Assembly (NCBI RefSeq): GCF_007673775.1
Contig: NZ_VEAF01000002.1
Coordinates: forward strand, 284,606 to 348,605
Reading direction: 5' to 3'
Length of the DNA: 64,000 nt
DNA from: Curtobacterium sp. 9128
Lineage (GTDB): Bacteria > Actinomycetota > Actinomycetes > Actinomycetales > Microbacteriaceae
Each line of letters opens with the position of its first letter. The first letter of the stretch is position 1. This document shows, piece by piece, positions 1 through 10,236 of the stretch. A program made the position numbers and the translations under genes. The notes beneath the pieces are model-generated. The model made no database searches, had not been told where the DNA came from, and saw nothing but the letters and a program-made list of their open reading frames with translations.

Positions 1-49
1 GCACACCCGCGGGCCCCCCCGCCCAACCCGCCCCGCCCGCCCGACGGGA

Positions 50-514
50 CTACTGGGAGACGGTGCCGCCCGCAGCCACGATCTTGTCCTGGGCCGAGCC
101 CGAGACCTTGTCGACCGTGACCGTGAGCGCCACGCTGATGTCACCCTGACCGAGAACCTTGACCTTCTCGTTCTTGCGGACCGCGCCCTTGGCGACGAGG
201 TCGGCAACGGTGACGTCGCCACCGTTCGGGTAGAGCTCCGCGAGCTTGTCCAGGTTCACGACCTGGTACTCGACGCGGAACGGGTTCTTGAACCCGCGGA
301 GCTTCGGGGTGCGCATGTGCAGCGGCATCTGCCCACCCTCGAAGCCGACGCGGACCTGGTACCGGGCCTTCGTGCCCTTGGTGCCACGACCGGCCGTCTT
401 GCCCTTCGAACCCTCACCACGACCGACGCGGGTGCGGTCCTTCTTCGAGCCGGCGGCCGGACGAAGGTGGTGCACCTTCAGGATCTGGACGCGCTCGTTC
501 TTCTCGTCGCTCAT
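50..514 (-). CDS. rplO: 50S ribosomal protein L15
   Basis: L15 binds 23S rRNA late in large-subunit assembly. The 154-residue product starts [20 protein letters not shown] and has the glycine/lysine-rich rRNA-binding tract [13 protein letters not shown] and the [19 protein letters not shown] core of the family, at normal length. The frame stays open upstream into rpmD, but ATG at 514 makes a 4-base ATGA overlap with the rpmD stop, so it is the start. It is the last spc-operon gene visible; secY would be expected beyond the left edge. Confidence 0.97.
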   Translation of the reverse strand: MSDEKNERVQILKVHHLRPAAGSKKDRTRVGRGEGSKGKTAGRGTKGTKARYQVRVGFEGGQMPLHMRTPKLRGFKNPFRVEYQVVNLDKLAELYPNGGDVTVADLVAKGAVRKNEKVKVLGQGDISVALTVTVDKVSGSAQDKIVAAGGTVSQ

Positions 515-696
515 GCGTCGACCTCCTCGACCTTCACGAGGTGCGCCACCGTCGCGATGTACCCGCGGTTCTGGGAGTTGTCCTCGCGCAGGACCGTACG
601 GCCGATGCGCTTGAGACCCAGGCTGCGGAGCGTGTCGCGCTGGTACTGCTTCTCGCTGATGACGGACTTCGTCTGCGTGATCTTCAGCATGGCCAT
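511..696 (-). CDS. rpmD: 50S ribosomal protein L30
   Basis: L30 is a small large-subunit protein. The 61-residue product [17 protein letters not shown]...[10 protein letters not shown] is full length for a bacterial L30. The start at 696 overlaps the rpsE stop by one base (TGATG), and the stop overlaps rplO by four, so the three genes are translationally coupled. Confidence 0.96.
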   Translation of the reverse strand: MAMLKITQTKSVISEKQYQRDTLRSLGLKRIGRTVLREDNSQNRGYIATVAHLVKVEEVDA

Positions 697-1475
697 CAGG
701 CACCTGCCTTCTCGGTCGCTGCGGCACGTGCTGCCGCCTCGGCCTTCAGGAGGCGAGCCGGCACGACGTGGTCCACGTCGAGGCCACGACGTGCGGCGAC
801 GGCGCGGGGCTCCTCGAGCTGCTTGAGGGCCTCGACCGTGGCGTGCACGATGTTGATGGTGTTGGACGACCCGAGCGACTTGCTCAGGACGTCGTGGATG
901 CCGGCGCACTCGAGCACGGCGCGGACCGGACCACCGGCGATGACACCGGTACCCGCAGCGGCCGGGCGGAGCAGGACGACACCGGCAGCAGCCTCACCCT
1001 GCACGGGGTGCGGGATGGTGTTGCCGACGCGCGGGACGCGGAAGAAGTTCTTCTTCGCCTCCTCGACGCCCTTGGAGATCGCCGTGGGGACCTCCTTGGC
1101 CTTGCCGTAGCCGACGCCGACGAGGCCGTTGCCGTCACCCACGACGACGAGCGCCGTGAAGCTGAAGCGACGACCACCCTTGACGACCTTCGAGACGCGG
1201 TTGATGGTCACCACGCGCTCGAGGAACTGGCTGTCGCCACCGCGGTTGTTGCGGTCGCGGCCCTGCTGACGGTCGCGTCCGCCACCACGACGGCCACGGT
1301 TGTCGGCCGAGTCGCGGTTGTTGGACGCGGAGCCCGCGGCGGTCTCGACCGGACGCTCGGCGACGGGGGCAGCAGCCTCCGCCTTGGCGTCGGTGGCCTT
1401 GGTCTCGGTGGCCTCGGTCGTCTGCTCGACGGCCGGGGTCTCCTCGGCACTGCTGTTGTTCGCGATGTCGCTCAC
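696..1475 (-). CDS. rpsE: 30S ribosomal protein S5
   Basis: S5 helps decoding fidelity and assembly of the small subunit. The conserved core begins near residue 82 ([19 protein letters not shown]) and includes the [13 protein letters not shown] and [15 protein letters not shown] signatures. At 259 residues it is longer than the roughly 166-residue E. coli protein. The extra part is an N-terminal tail of about 80 residues: first acidic and alanine/threonine-rich, then an Arg/Gly/Asn-rich stretch. Such tails are usual in actinobacterial S5. Confidence 0.97.
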   Translation of the reverse strand: MSDIANNSSAEETPAVEQTTEATETKATDAKAEAAAPVAERPVETAAGSASNNRDSADNRGRRGGGRDRQQGRDRNNRGGDSQFLERVVTINRVSKVVKGGRRFSFTALVVVGDGNGLVGVGYGKAKEVPTAISKGVEEAKKNFFRVPRVGNTIPHPVQGEAAAGVVLLRPAAAGTGVIAGGPVRAVLECAGIHDVLSKSLGSSNTINIVHATVEALKQLEEPRAVAARRGLDVDHVVPARLLKAEAAARAAATEKAGA

Positions 1476-1843
1476 AGGTTCAGCCCTCCTTCACGGGCAC
1501 CATCGGCGATCGCGGCGACGCGACCGGCGTACTTGCTACCACCGCGGTCGAACACGACGGCCTCGACACCGGCGGACTTCGCACGCTCGGCGAGGAGCTC
1601 GCCGACGCGACGCGCCTTGGCGGTCTTGTCGCCGTCGAACGAGCGGAGGTCGGCCTCCATCGTCGACGCGCTGGCGAGGGTGTGGCCCTTCGAGTCGTCG
1701 ATGACCTGCACGAACACGTGACGTGCCGAGCGGGTGACGGCGAGACGGGGACGTGCCTCGGTGCCGGTGATCTTCTTGCGGAGACGGTTGTGACGGCGGG
1801 CCTTCGCGGCCGCCTTGCTCTTGCCTCGAGTTCCGATGGCCAT
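1472..1843 (-). CDS. rplR: 50S ribosomal protein L18
   Basis: L18 binds 5S rRNA in the central protuberance. The 123-residue product starts [20 protein letters not shown] and contains the [20 protein letters not shown] core and the [23 protein letters not shown]-terminus. A GTG six bases upstream (1849) would overlap the rplF stop as GTGA. The AGG of the Shine-Dalgarno site lies 9 nt before the ATG at 1843 but only 3 nt before that GTG, so the ATG is preferred. Confidence 0.95.
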   Translation of the reverse strand: MAIGTRGKSKAAAKARRHNRLRKKITGTEARPRLAVTRSARHVFVQVIDDSKGHTLASASTMEADLRSFDGDKTAKARRVGELLAERAKSAGVEAVVFDRGGSKYAGRVAAIADGAREGGLNL

Positions 1844-1845
1844 GA

Positions 1846-2382
1846 TCACTTACCTGACTTTCCGGCCTTGCGGCGCACGTTCTCGCCCGCGTAACGGACA
1901 CCCTTGCCCTTGTAGGGCTCGGGCTTCCGCAGCTTGCGGATGTTCGCAGCGACCTCGCCGACGGCCTGCTTGTCGATGCCGTTGACGGTGACCCTGTTGT
2001 TGCCCTCGACGGTGAAGCTGATGCCTGCCGGCGGCTCGACCGTGATCGAGTGCGAGTAGCCGAGCGCGAACTCGAGGTCCGAGCCCTTCGCCTGGACGCG
2101 GTACCCGGTGCCGACGACCTCCAGGCCCTTGGAGTAGCCCTGGGTGACGCCGGTGATCTGGTTCGCGATGAGGGTGCGGGTCAGGCCGTGGAGCGAGCGC
2201 GAGGTGCGCTCGTCGTCGGGACGCGTGACGAGGACCTGGTTCTCCTCGACGCTGGCCTGGATGGGCTCAGCGATGACGAGCGCGAGCTCGCCCTTCGGGC
2301 CCTTGACCGCGACGTTCTGACCGTCGATGGAGACGGTCACGCCTGCGGGGATGTCGATGGGGAGACGTCCGATTCGTGACAT
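1846..2382 (-). CDS. rplF: 50S ribosomal protein L6
   Basis: L6 binds 23S rRNA near the sarcin-ricin loop and the factor-binding site. The 178-residue product has the [15 protein letters not shown] start, two repeated L6 folds and the C-terminal [16 protein letters not shown] signature. Length is normal. It lies 6 bp after rpsH and 2 bp before rplR. Confidence 0.97.
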   Translation of the reverse strand: MSRIGRLPIDIPAGVTVSIDGQNVAVKGPKGELALVIAEPIQASVEENQVLVTRPDDERTSRSLHGLTRTLIANQITGVTQGYSKGLEVVGTGYRVQAKGSDLEFALGYSHSITVEPPAGISFTVEGNNRVTVNGIDKQAVGEVAANIRKLRKPEPYKGKGVRYAGENVRRKAGKSGK

Positions 2383-2388
2383 GTTCGA

Positions 2389-2787
2389 TCACCAAACGTA
2401 GGCGAGGACTTCCCCACCCACGCCCTTCTGCTCGGCTTCGCGGTCGGTCAGGAGACCCGAGGAGGTCGACAGGATCGCCACGCCGAGGCCACCGAGGACC
2501 TGGGGGATCTCCGTCGACTTCGCGTAGACCCGGAGACCGGGCTTGGACACGCGCTTGATGCCGGCGATCGAACGCTCGCGCTCGGGGCCGTACTTCAGCT
2601 CGATGGTGAGGGTCTTGCCCACGCGGGCGTCCTCGACCTTCCACTCGCTGATGTAGCCCTCACGCTTGAGGATGTCGGCGATGGTGGTCTTGAGCTTGCT
2701 GCTCGGGAGCGAGACGGCGTCGTGGTGCGCCGAGTTCGCGTTCCGCAATCTGGTCAGCATGTCTGCGACCGGATCGGTCATCGTCAT
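2389..2787 (-). CDS. rpsH: 30S ribosomal protein S8
   Basis: S8 is a primary 16S rRNA binder and, in E. coli, the translational repressor of the spc operon. The 132-residue product has [18 protein letters not shown] at its start and the C-terminal [12 protein letters not shown] signature. A second ATG lies two codons in (2781). The first is used because GGA sits 7 nt before it. The preceding gene is rplE; the usual rpsN is absent, and two hairpins fill the 153-bp gap. Confidence 0.97.
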   Translation of the reverse strand: MTMTDPVADMLTRLRNANSAHHDAVSLPSSKLKTTIADILKREGYISEWKVEDARVGKTLTIELKYGPERERSIAGIKRVSKPGLRVYAKSTEIPQVLGGLGVAILSTSSGLLTDREAEQKGVGGEVLAYVW

Positions 2788-2852
2788 GATGTTGTCCGTT
2801 CTTCGCCTGGTTTCGACACCCGTTCCACGAATGCCGACCTGAGCGATCGAGT

Positions 2853-2877
2853 GACTCCAGGGCGATTCCCCGGAGTC
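2853..2877 (-). promoter_or_regulatory. hairpin 1 in the rplE-rpsH gap
   Basis: GACTCC and GGAGTC, each followed inward by a GGG/CCC pair, form a stem around a short loop. There is no T-run, so it is more likely a processing, pausing or regulatory structure than a full terminator. Confidence 0.4.
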
Positions 2878-2891
2878 TGGTGTTCGTGCGT

Positions 2892-2925
2892 GCGGGCCGG
2901 AGGACTCGAGAGTCCTTCGGCCCGC
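2892..2925 (-). promoter_or_regulatory. hairpin 2 in the rplE-rpsH gap
   Basis: Two 16-base arms pair at 15 of 16 positions around a 2-base centre. The arms run from GCGGGCC at the base to ACTC/GAGT at the tip. It starts 16 bases after the rplE stop and ends without a U-run. It divides the ribosomal operon exactly where rpsN is missing. An attenuator, RNase processing site or S8 target are all possible. Confidence 0.55.
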
Positions 2926-2940
2926 AGCGCCCGAAGTAGT

Positions 2941-3531
2941 TTAGACCGTCTGCTCGGCAGAGCGGAACGGGAAGCCCAGCTGCTTGAGCAGTGCGCGTCC
3001 CTCGTCGTCCGTCTTCGCGGTGGTCACGACGGTGATGTCGAAGCCGCGGACACGGTCGATGCGGTCCTGGTCGATCTCGTGGAACACGCTCTGCTCCGTG
3101 AGACCGAAGGTGTAGTTGCCGTTGCCGTCGAACTGGCGGTCGGAGAGACCACGGAAGTCGCGGATACGGGGAAGCGCCAGGGAGAGCAGGCGGTCCAGGA
3201 ACTCCCACGCGCGGTCACCGCGGAGGGTGACGTGCGCGCCGATGGCCTGGCCCTCACGCAGCTTGAACTGCGCGATGGACTTGCGGGCCATCGTGACCTG
3301 CGGCTTCTGACCCGTGATCGCGGTGAGGTCCTTGATGGCCCCGTCCATGATCTTCGAGTCGCGAGCGGCCTCGCCGACACCGGTGTTCACGACGACCTTG
3401 ACCAGGCCGGGGACCTGGTTGACGTTGCCGTAGCCGAACTGCTCGGTCAGCGCCGCCTTGATCTCGTCCTTGTACTTCTGCTTCAGGCGCGGCTGAACTT
3501 TCTCAGTCGTCGCGGCAGTCGTGTCAGTCAT
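2941..3531 (-). CDS. rplE: 50S ribosomal protein L5
   Basis: L5 binds 5S rRNA in the central protuberance. The 196-residue product has [42 protein letters not shown] and the C-terminal [20 protein letters not shown] signature. Its start overlaps the rplX stop by one base (TGATG). A 153-bp gap with two hairpins follows it. Confidence 0.97.
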   Translation of the reverse strand: MTDTTAATTEKVQPRLKQKYKDEIKAALTEQFGYGNVNQVPGLVKVVVNTGVGEAARDSKIMDGAIKDLTAITGQKPQVTMARKSIAQFKLREGQAIGAHVTLRGDRAWEFLDRLLSLALPRIRDFRGLSDRQFDGNGNYTFGLTEQSVFHEIDQDRIDRVRGFDITVVTTAKTDDEGRALLKQLGFPFRSAEQTV

Positions 3532-3890
3532 CAGAGCTTCTCACCAGACTTCTTGGCGTAGCGGACGCGGACGGTCTTCTTGACGCCGTCCTTCTCCACC
3601 TCTTCGGTGCGGAAGCCGACGCGGGTCGGCTTCTTCGTCTTGGGGTCGACGATGGCGACGTTGGACACGTGGATCGGAGCCTCGTGCTGCTCGATGCCAC
3701 CGGTCTTCGAGCCGCGCTGCGTCTGGCCGACGCGGACGTGCTTCGTGACGAAGTTCACGCCCTCGACGACGACGCGGTTCTTGTCCGTGAGGACCTCGAT
3801 GACCTTGCCCTGCTTGCCACGGTCGCCGCCACGCTCCTGCGTGGCGCCCGTGATGACCTGGACCAGGTCACCCTTCTTGATGTTCGCCAT
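3531..3890 (-). CDS. rplX: 50S ribosomal protein L24
   Basis: L24 is an assembly-initiator protein that binds 23S rRNA early. The 119-residue product has the KOW motif near its start ([21 protein letters not shown]) and the family's TRVGFR and VRYAKKSGE tail. It lies 3 bp after rplN. Confidence 0.97.
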   Translation of the reverse strand: MANIKKGDLVQVITGATQERGGDRGKQGKVIEVLTDKNRVVVEGVNFVTKHVRVGQTQRGSKTGGIEQHEAPIHVSNVAIVDPKTKKPTRVGFRTEEVEKDGVKKTVRVRYAKKSGEKL

Positions 3891-3893
3891 GGC

Positions 3894-4262
3894 TTACAGC
3901 ACCTCCGGCGCGAGCGAGATGATCTTCATGAACTTCTTGTCACGGAGCTCGCGACCGACCGGACCGAAGATGCGCGTTCCGCGCGGGTCGCCGTCGGCCT
4001 TGAGGATCACTGCCGCGTTCTCGTCGAACTTGATGTAGGAGCCGTCGTTGCGACGCGTCTCCTTCTTGGTGCGAACGATGACCGCCTTGACGACGTCACC
4101 CTTCTTCACGTTGCCGCCGGGGATGGCGTCCTTCACCGTGGCGACGATGACGTCACCGAGACCGGCGTAGCGACGACCCGAGCCACCGAGCACGCGGATG
4201 GTCAAGATCTCCTTGGCACCCGTGTTGTCGGCGACCTTCAGGCGGGATTCCTGCTGAATCAC
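3894..4262 (-). CDS. rplN: 50S ribosomal protein L14
   Basis: L14 sits at the subunit interface. The 122-residue product has [18 protein letters not shown], the [20 protein letters not shown] signature and the SLAPEVL terminus. The start codon is GTG, five bases after a clear AGGAGA Shine-Dalgarno site. Confidence 0.97.
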   Translation of the reverse strand: MIQQESRLKVADNTGAKEILTIRVLGGSGRRYAGLGDVIVATVKDAIPGGNVKKGDVVKAVIVRTKKETRRNDGSYIKFDENAAVILKADGDPRGTRIFGPVGRELRDKKFMKIISLAPEVL

Positions 4263-4297
4263 TGCTGTCTCCTATTTCCGCAAGCGGGCCGCGAGGC

Positions 4298-4582
4298 CTA
4301 CTTGGCCTTCTCGAGGATCTCGACCAGGCGCCAGCGCTTGGAAGCGCTGAGGGGACGGGTCTCGCTGATCACGACGAGGTCGCCGACACCGGCCGAACCG
4401 GCCTCGTCGTGCGCCTTCACCTTGGAGGTGCGGCGGATGACCTTGCCGTAGAGGGCGTGCTTCACGCGGTCCTCGACCTCGACGACGATGGTCTTGTCCA
4501 TCTTGTCGCTGGTCACGTAACCGCGGCGCGTCTTGCGGTAGCCGCGGGTGAGGGCGGCGGAGTCCTTCTCTTCGTTCGCCAT
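4298..4582 (-). CDS. rpsQ: 30S ribosomal protein S17
   Basis: S17 is a primary 16S rRNA binder. The 94-residue product has [39 protein letters not shown] and the [18 protein letters not shown] signature. Its start overlaps the rpmC stop (TGATG). Confidence 0.97.
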   Translation of the reverse strand: MANEEKDSAALTRGYRKTRRGYVTSDKMDKTIVVEVEDRVKHALYGKVIRRTSKVKAHDEAGSAGVGDLVVISETRPLSASKRWRLVEILEKAK

Positions 4583-4902
4583 CAGTTCTCCTCGGCGGTC
4601 TCGGCCTCGGTCGACTCGGCCGGCTTGTCAGCCTTCTTCGTCGACTTCTTGGCCTTGGTTGCGGTCTCGACGGGCGCGGGGGTGGCACGGATGCCGAGCT
4701 CGCGCTCGCGGAGGACGGTGTAGATCCGGGCGATGTCGCGCTTGACGGCGCGGAGACGACCGTGGCTCTCCAGCTGGCCGGTGGCCGACTGGAAGCGGAG
4801 GTTGAAGAGCTCCTCCTTGGCCTTCTTCAGCTCGTCAGCAAGACGCTCGTTCTCGAACGTGTCGAGCTCCGTCGGACGGAGCTCCTTGGAACCGATCGCC
4901 AT
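4582..4902 (-). CDS. rpmC: 50S ribosomal protein L29 with C-terminal tail
   Basis: L29 lies at the peptide exit tunnel and contacts trigger factor and SRP. The first ~70 residues are the normal two-helix L29 ([20 protein letters not shown] ... [20 protein letters not shown]). About 35 more residues follow, rich in Lys, Ala, Thr and Glu ([19 protein letters not shown]), giving 106 in all. Both ends overlap neighbours by one base. Confidence 0.96.
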   Translation of the reverse strand: MAIGSKELRPTELDTFENERLADELKKAKEELFNLRFQSATGQLESHGRLRAVKRDIARIYTVLRERELGIRATPAPVETATKAKKSTKKADKPAESTEAETAEEN

Positions 4903-5321
4903 TATGCGTCGCCCTCCTCGCGCTTGATGATGCGTGCCTTGAGGGGCAGCTTGTGAATTGCACGGGTCAACGCCTCACGGGCGATGTCCTCGCTGACGCC
5001 GGAGAGCTCGAAGAGCACACGGCCCGGCTTGACGTTGGCGATCCACCACTCGGGCGAACCCTTACCGGAACCCATACGGGTCTCGGCCGGCTTCTTGGTG
5101 AGCGGACGGTCCGGGTAGATGTTGATCCACACCTTGCCGCCACGCTTGATGTGACGCGTCATCGCGATACGAGCGGACTCGATCTGACGGTTGGTCACGT
5201 AGGCGGGGGTCAGGGCCTGGATGCCGTAGTCACCGAAGGAGACCTTGGTGCCACCGGTCGCCTGACCCGAACGCTTCGGGTGGTGCTGCTTGCGGTGCTT
5301 GACTCGACGGGGGATAAGCAT
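4902..5321 (-). CDS. rplP: 50S ribosomal protein L16
   Basis: L16 helps shape the A-site on the large subunit. The 139-residue product has [43 protein letters not shown] and the [20 protein letters not shown] signature. Length is normal. It lies 2 bp after rpsC. Confidence 0.97.
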   Translation of the reverse strand: MLIPRRVKHRKQHHPKRSGQATGGTKVSFGDYGIQALTPAYVTNRQIESARIAMTRHIKRGGKVWINIYPDRPLTKKPAETRMGSGKGSPEWWIANVKPGRVLFELSGVSEDIAREALTRAIHKLPLKARIIKREEGDA

Positions 5322-5323
5322 GG

Positions 5324-6130
5324 TTACGCCTCAACTCCTGCGCCGGCCGGCGCGTCCTGCGGGGCCTGCTGCTCGCGGCCGCCACGGTCGCCGCGGTCGC
5401 CGCCACGGCGGTCACCGCGGTCGCCGCGCGGGCCTCCACGACGCTCCGGGCGCGACGAACGCTGGTTCGCCTGCTCGCGAGCGAGCTCCTTGTTCGTGAT
5501 GTCGCCCTTGTAGATCCACACCTTCACGCCGATGCGACCGAACGTCGTCCGGGCCTCGTAGAAGCCGTAGTCGATGTTGGCGCGGAGCGTGTGCAGGGGC
5601 ACGCGGCCCTCGCGGTAGAACTCCGAGCGCGACATCTCGGCGCCGCCGAGACGACCGGCGACCTGGATGCGGACACCCTTGGCACCGGCGCGCTGTGCAC
5701 CCTGGAGGCCCTTGCGCATGGCGCGACGGAACGCGACACGAGCGGAGAGCTGCTCCGCGATGCCCTGCGCGACGAGCTGGGCCTCGGTCTCGGGGTTCTT
5801 GACCTCGAGGATGTTGAGCTGGATCTGCTTCTTGGTGAGCTTCTCGAGCTCGCCACGGATGCGCTCCGCCTCGGCACCGCGGCGACCGATGACGATGCCG
5901 GGGCGCGCCGTGTGGATGTCCACGCGGACACGGTCACGGGTGCGCTCGAGCTCGATGCGGGCGACGCCGGCGCGGTCGAGGGTCTTCTTCAGGTACTGAC
6001 GCACCTTGATGTCCTCGGCGACGTAGTCGGCGTAGCGCTGACCCGGCTTCGTGCTGTCGGTGAACCAGTGCGAGACGTGGTCCGTCGTGATCCCGAGACG
6101 GAAGCCGTACGGGTTGACCTTCTGGCCCAT
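5324..6130 (-). CDS. rpsC: 30S ribosomal protein S3 with RG-rich tail
   Basis: S3 lines the mRNA entry channel and contributes to mRNA unwinding. The 268-residue product has [20 protein letters not shown], the KH motif [17 protein letters not shown] and the S3 C-terminal domain ([20 protein letters not shown]). The last ~45 residues are an Arg/Gly/Asp-rich low-complexity tail that makes it longer than the 233-residue E. coli protein. Start overlaps the rplV stop by one base. Confidence 0.97.
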   Translation of the reverse strand: MGQKVNPYGFRLGITTDHVSHWFTDSTKPGQRYADYVAEDIKVRQYLKKTLDRAGVARIELERTRDRVRVDIHTARPGIVIGRRGAEAERIRGELEKLTKKQIQLNILEVKNPETEAQLVAQGIAEQLSARVAFRRAMRKGLQGAQRAGAKGVRIQVAGRLGGAEMSRSEFYREGRVPLHTLRANIDYGFYEARTTFGRIGVKVWIYKGDITNKELAREQANQRSSRPERRGGPRGDRGDRRGGDRGDRGGREQQAPQDAPAGAGVEA

Positions 6131-6525
6131 TACTTGCTCGCCTTCTTGCTCGTCGCGGCAGCTGCCTCGGCCTCGTCCGGGGTCGCGAGGACCACCGTGA
6201 TGTGGCTGGTGCGCTTGTTGATCCGGAAGGCGCGGCCCTGTGCACGCGGCTGGAACCGCTTGAGGGTCGTGCCTTCGTCGACGAAGACGCGGCTCACGTA
6301 GAGGTCGCGCTCGTCCAGGAAGCTGTTCGTCGAGTCCGCCTTGACACGTGCGTTGGCGATCGCCGAGGCGACCAGCTTGTACACGGGCTCCGAAGCGCCC
6401 TGGGGGGCGAACTTCAGGATGGCGAGCGCCTCGTGGGCCTGCTTGCCGCGGATCAGCTCGATGACGCGACGGGCCTTCTGAGGCGTGACGCGGATGTGTC
6501 GCACGCGTGCGATCGACTCCACCAT
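6130..6525 (-). CDS. rplV: 50S ribosomal protein L22
   Basis: L22 lines the peptide exit tunnel. The 131-residue product has [20 protein letters not shown] and the C-terminal [14 protein letters not shown] signature, plus a short Ala/Glu/Lys tail. It lies 26 bp after rpsS. Confidence 0.97.
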   Translation of the reverse strand: MVESIARVRHIRVTPQKARRVIELIRGKQAHEALAILKFAPQGASEPVYKLVASAIANARVKADSTNSFLDERDLYVSRVFVDEGTTLKRFQPRAQGRAFRINKRTSHITVVLATPDEAEAAAATSKKASK

Positions 6526-6551
6526 TTCGTTCCTCCTTCAGCGTCGCCGCG

Positions 6552-6833
6552 CTAGCGGCGACGGCCCTTCTTGTCGTCCTTCACGTGACCGCGGAAGGTA
6601 CGGGTCGGCGCGAACTCGCCGAGCTTGTGACCGACCATCGATTCGGTGACGAACACCGGGATGTGCTTGCGCCCGTCGTGCACCGCGATGGTGTGCCCGA
6701 GCATGTTCGGGACGATCATCGAGCGGCGCGACCACGTGCGGATCACGTTCTTCGTGTTGGCCTCGTTCTGCGTGACGACCTTGCGAAGCAGGTGCTCGTC
6801 GACGAAGGGGCCCTTCTTCAGACTGCGTGGCAT
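6552..6833 (-). CDS. rpsS: 30S ribosomal protein S19
   Basis: S19 binds 16S rRNA in the small-subunit head. The 93-residue product has [39 protein letters not shown] and the [15 protein letters not shown] signature. Length is normal. It lies 11 bp after rplB. Confidence 0.97.
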   Translation of the reverse strand: MPRSLKKGPFVDEHLLRKVVTQNEANTKNVIRTWSRRSMIVPNMLGHTIAVHDGRKHIPVFVTESMVGHKLGEFAPTRTFRGHVKDDKKGRRR

Positions 6834-6844
6834 CTTCTGAACTC

Positions 6845-7684
<840 letters not shown>

Positions 7685-7703
7685 GATGTTTTCCCTCTGG
7701 TCC

Positions 7704-8003
7704 TCAGCCGACAGCCGTGAAGATGTCGATCGAACCGGACTTGAGCGTCACGATGGCGCGCTTGGTGTCCTTGCGCTTGCCGATGCCGAAACGCGTACGA
7801 CGGGTCTTGCCAGGACGGTTCAGCGTGTTGATGCCGGCGACCTTGACGTCGAAGATCTTCTCGATGGCGAGCTTGATCTCGGTCTTGTTCGCGCGGGGGT
7901 CCACGAGGAACGTGTACTTGCCCTGGTCGATGAGGCCGTAGCTCTTCTCCGACACGACCGGCGCGATGATGATGTCGCGGGGGTCCTTGTTGAAGCCGCT
8001 CAT
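7704..8003 (-). CDS. rplW: 50S ribosomal protein L23
   Basis: L23 is the exit-tunnel docking site for trigger factor and SRP. The 99-residue product has [40 protein letters not shown] and the family's [15 protein letters not shown] loop. It overlaps rplD by four bases (ATGA). Confidence 0.97.
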   Translation of the reverse strand: MSGFNKDPRDIIIAPVVSEKSYGLIDQGKYTFLVDPRANKTEIKLAIEKIFDVKVAGINTLNRPGKTRRTRFGIGKRKDTKRAIVTLKSGSIDIFTAVG

Positions 8004-8659
8004 GCGGAGATCTCCTTCGCGGTCTTCGACGCGATGAAGGCGTCGAGGGCGCTCTTGCTGAAGACGACGGCGTCCGAGACGAGGACGTCGTAGGCGTTCA
8101 GCTGGCCGTACGAGAGCGCGTGGACGTTCGGCAGGTTGCGGATCGACTTGAGCGTCAGCTCGTCGTCCGACTCGAGCACGACGAGCACGTTCTTGACGGG
8201 CGCGACCTTCTCGAGGAGCGTGCGGGCGGTCTTGGTCGACGGCACCTCGGCCGCGACGAAGCCCTCCACAGCGGAGATGCGGCCACCGCGGGCGCGGTCC
8301 GAGAGCGAGCCGAGCAGGGCTGCGGCGATCATCTTCTTCGGGGTGCGCTGCGAGTAGTCACGCGGGGTCGGTCCGTGGACGACGCCACCGCCGGTGTGCT
8401 CCGGAGCGCGGACCGAACCCTGACGGGAGCGGCCGGTGCCCTTCTGCTTGAACGGCTTGCGACCGGCACCGCGGACCTCGCCGCGGTTCTTGGTCTTGTG
8501 CGTGCCCTGACGCGACGCGGCGCGCTGCGCCGTGACGACCTGGTGGATCAGCGGGACGTTGGTCTCGACGTCGAAGAGCTCGGCGGGGAGCTCGACGGTG
8601 CCGGACTTGGCGCCCGAAGCATCGAGGACGTCGATCGTGGTTGCAGTCGTGGTGGCCAT
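8000..8659 (-). CDS. rplD: 50S ribosomal protein L4
   Basis: L4 reaches into the exit tunnel; in E. coli it also controls the S10 operon. The product has the [21 protein letters not shown]-terminus and the [17 protein letters not shown] loop. An in-frame GTG at 8665 overlaps the rplC stop. AAGGG lies 9 nt before the ATG at 8659 and too near the GTG, so the ATG is chosen (219 residues). Confidence 0.96.
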   Translation of the reverse strand: MATTTATTIDVLDASGAKSGTVELPAELFDVETNVPLIHQVVTAQRAASRQGTHKTKNRGEVRGAGRKPFKQKGTGRSRQGSVRAPEHTGGGVVHGPTPRDYSQRTPKKMIAAALLGSLSDRARGGRISAVEGFVAAEVPSTKTARTLLEKVAPVKNVLVVLESDDELTLKSIRNLPNVHALSYGQLNAYDVLVSDAVVFSKSALDAFIASKTAKEISA

Positions 8660-8661
8660 GA

Positions 8662-9318
8662 TCACTTACCCTTCACGGCGGTGCGGACGAAGACGGAGCG
8701 ACCGCGAGCACCGGGGACGGCGCCCTTGACGAGCAGCAGACCCTTCTCGGCGTCGACGGCGTGCACCGTGAGGTTGAGGACGGTCACACGCTCGCCACCC
8801 ATGCGACCGGCCATGCGCATGCCCTTGAAGACACGCGACGGGGTCGAGGAAGCACCGATCGAGCCGGGCTTGCGGTGGTTGCGGTGCGCACCGTGCGAGG
8901 CGGAGACGCCGGCGAAGCCGTGGCGCTTCATGACACCCGCGAAGCCCTTGCCCTTGCTCGTGCCGACGACGTCGACCTTCGCGCCGGCTGCGAACGTGGC
9001 GTCGACGGTGAGCTCCTGGCCCAGCGTGTACTCGCTCGCGTCCGCGGTGCGGATCTCGGTGAGGGTGCGGCGCGGGGTGACCCCGGCGGCCTCGAAGTGG
9101 CCAGCGGCCGGCTTGTTCACCTTGCGGGGGTCGATCTGGCCCGCGGCGATCTGGATCGCCTCGTAGCCGTCGCGCTCGACGTTGCGGATCTGGGTGACCA
9201 CGTTCGGGCCGACCTCGATCACGGTGACGGGGATGAACTTGTTGTTCTCGTCCCACACCTGGGTCATCCCGAGCTTCTTGCCGAGGAGGCCCTTGACGGT
9301 CTTGGTTGCGTTCGCCAT
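8662..9318 (-). CDS. rplC: 50S ribosomal protein L3
   Basis: L3 is an early-assembling protein near the peptidyl-transferase centre. The 218-residue product has [17 protein letters not shown] and the signature [19 protein letters not shown] followed by [19 protein letters not shown]. Length is normal. It lies 13 bp after rpsJ. Confidence 0.97.
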   Translation of the reverse strand: MANATKTVKGLLGKKLGMTQVWDENNKFIPVTVIEVGPNVVTQIRNVERDGYEAIQIAAGQIDPRKVNKPAAGHFEAAGVTPRRTLTEIRTADASEYTLGQELTVDATFAAGAKVDVVGTSKGKGFAGVMKRHGFAGVSASHGAHRNHRKPGSIGASSTPSRVFKGMRMAGRMGGERVTVLNLTVHAVDAEKGLLLVKGAVPGARGRSVFVRTAVKGK

Positions 9319-9331
9319 CAGTCCAGCCCCC

Positions 9332-9640
9332 TTACAGCTTGATCTCGATGTTGACGTCGGCCGGGAGGTCGAGACGCATGAGCGAGTCGACGGCCTTCGG
9401 CGTCGGGTCGACGATGTCGATGACCCGCTTGTGCGTGCGCTTCTCGAAGTGCTCGCGCGAGTCCTTGTACTTGTGGGGCGAACGGATCACGGCGATCACG
9501 TTCTTCTCGGTGGGGAGCGGCACCGGGCCGACCACGGTCGCACCGGCACGGGTCACCGTGTCGACGATCTTCCGGGCCGACGTGTCGATGACCTCGTGGT
9601 CGTACGACTTGAGCCGGATGCGGATCTTCTGTCCCGCCAT
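9332..9640 (-). CDS. rpsJ: 30S ribosomal protein S10, first gene of the cluster
   Basis: S10 is a small-subunit head protein and, as NusE, also acts in antitermination. The 102-residue product has [20 protein letters not shown] and the [19 protein letters not shown] signature. It is the first gene of the 9.6-kb S10-spc cluster. Nearly 600 bp without a gene lie upstream, which is long for a leader. Confidence 0.98.
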   Translation of the reverse strand: MAGQKIRIRLKSYDHEVIDTSARKIVDTVTRAGATVVGPVPLPTEKNVIAVIRSPHKYKDSREHFEKRTHKRVIDIVDPTPKAVDSLMRLDLPADVNIEIKL

Positions 9641-10178
9641 GTCTTCTCTGTCCTCTCTGCGCCGCGCACCCTCGGGCCGCCTGACGCCGCCGGGTTCCGC
9701 CCTGTGCGGACCTGGCTGTTTACGTGGATCACCGGACGCATCCGCTGGGGGATGACCGCTGTTCTCCTGTCAACCGCGCGGACGGTCATGCCGTGGTGCA
9801 CACGACGGCCCGCGTGGACGTGTCGCCGCTCCCGCTGCCGGACACGGGTGTCCGTCACGTGGTGGAGCGTCGAGCTGTTCTGCTGCCTGCGGCCCAACCC
9901 AGCCCTGCTGGACAGGGGGGTTGTGCACTGCCAGAGCAGTGATCCGACAGAGCGCGAGCCCTGCGGAATTCCGGAACCGGACAAGTCTCCCATAGCCCGG
10001 GGATACGTGCAACCCGGGCGTGTCGCGCTTTGTCGGGCGTGTCGCCGCGGTGCTCCTCCCCCGTCCCGCCGCGGATCCACCGGCCTGGAGGCTCGGCTCG
10101 GCTCCGGCACGTTCGTCCCCGCGCGGACGTGCTCCGGGCCCACGCCCGACGCGACGCACCGCGCCCCCGCACGAGGAC
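9641..10178 (-). other. long gene-free region upstream of rpsJ
   Basis: No frame on either strand here looks like a protein. The region must hold the S10-operon promoter and leader. The best promoter I can find is weak: TTGCAC (10007-10012) and GAGACT (9984-9989) separated by 17 bp, which would give a leader of about 335 nt. A TTGACA (9768-9773) has no good -10. A short perfect dyad CGGACAC-GG-GTGTCCG lies near 9840. None of this is decisive. Confidence 0.35.
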
Positions 10179-10202
10179 CGCGCCCCGCCGTGACGGGGCG
10201 CG
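10179..10202 (-). terminator. terminator hairpin after the DarT-like gene
   Basis: CGCGCCCCG and CGGGGCGCG form a perfect 9-bp stem around a 6-base loop, 34 bp beyond the stop of the DarT-like gene. There is no U-run, as is common in such GC-rich genomes. Confidence 0.6.
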
Positions 10203-10236
10203 ATCGACGTGCGAGGGCGCGTCGCGGAGCTGGAGG

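Noticed and set aside
9768..9773. TTGACA upstream of rpsJ as a -35
   Set aside because: No -10-like hexamer lies 16-19 bp downstream of it.
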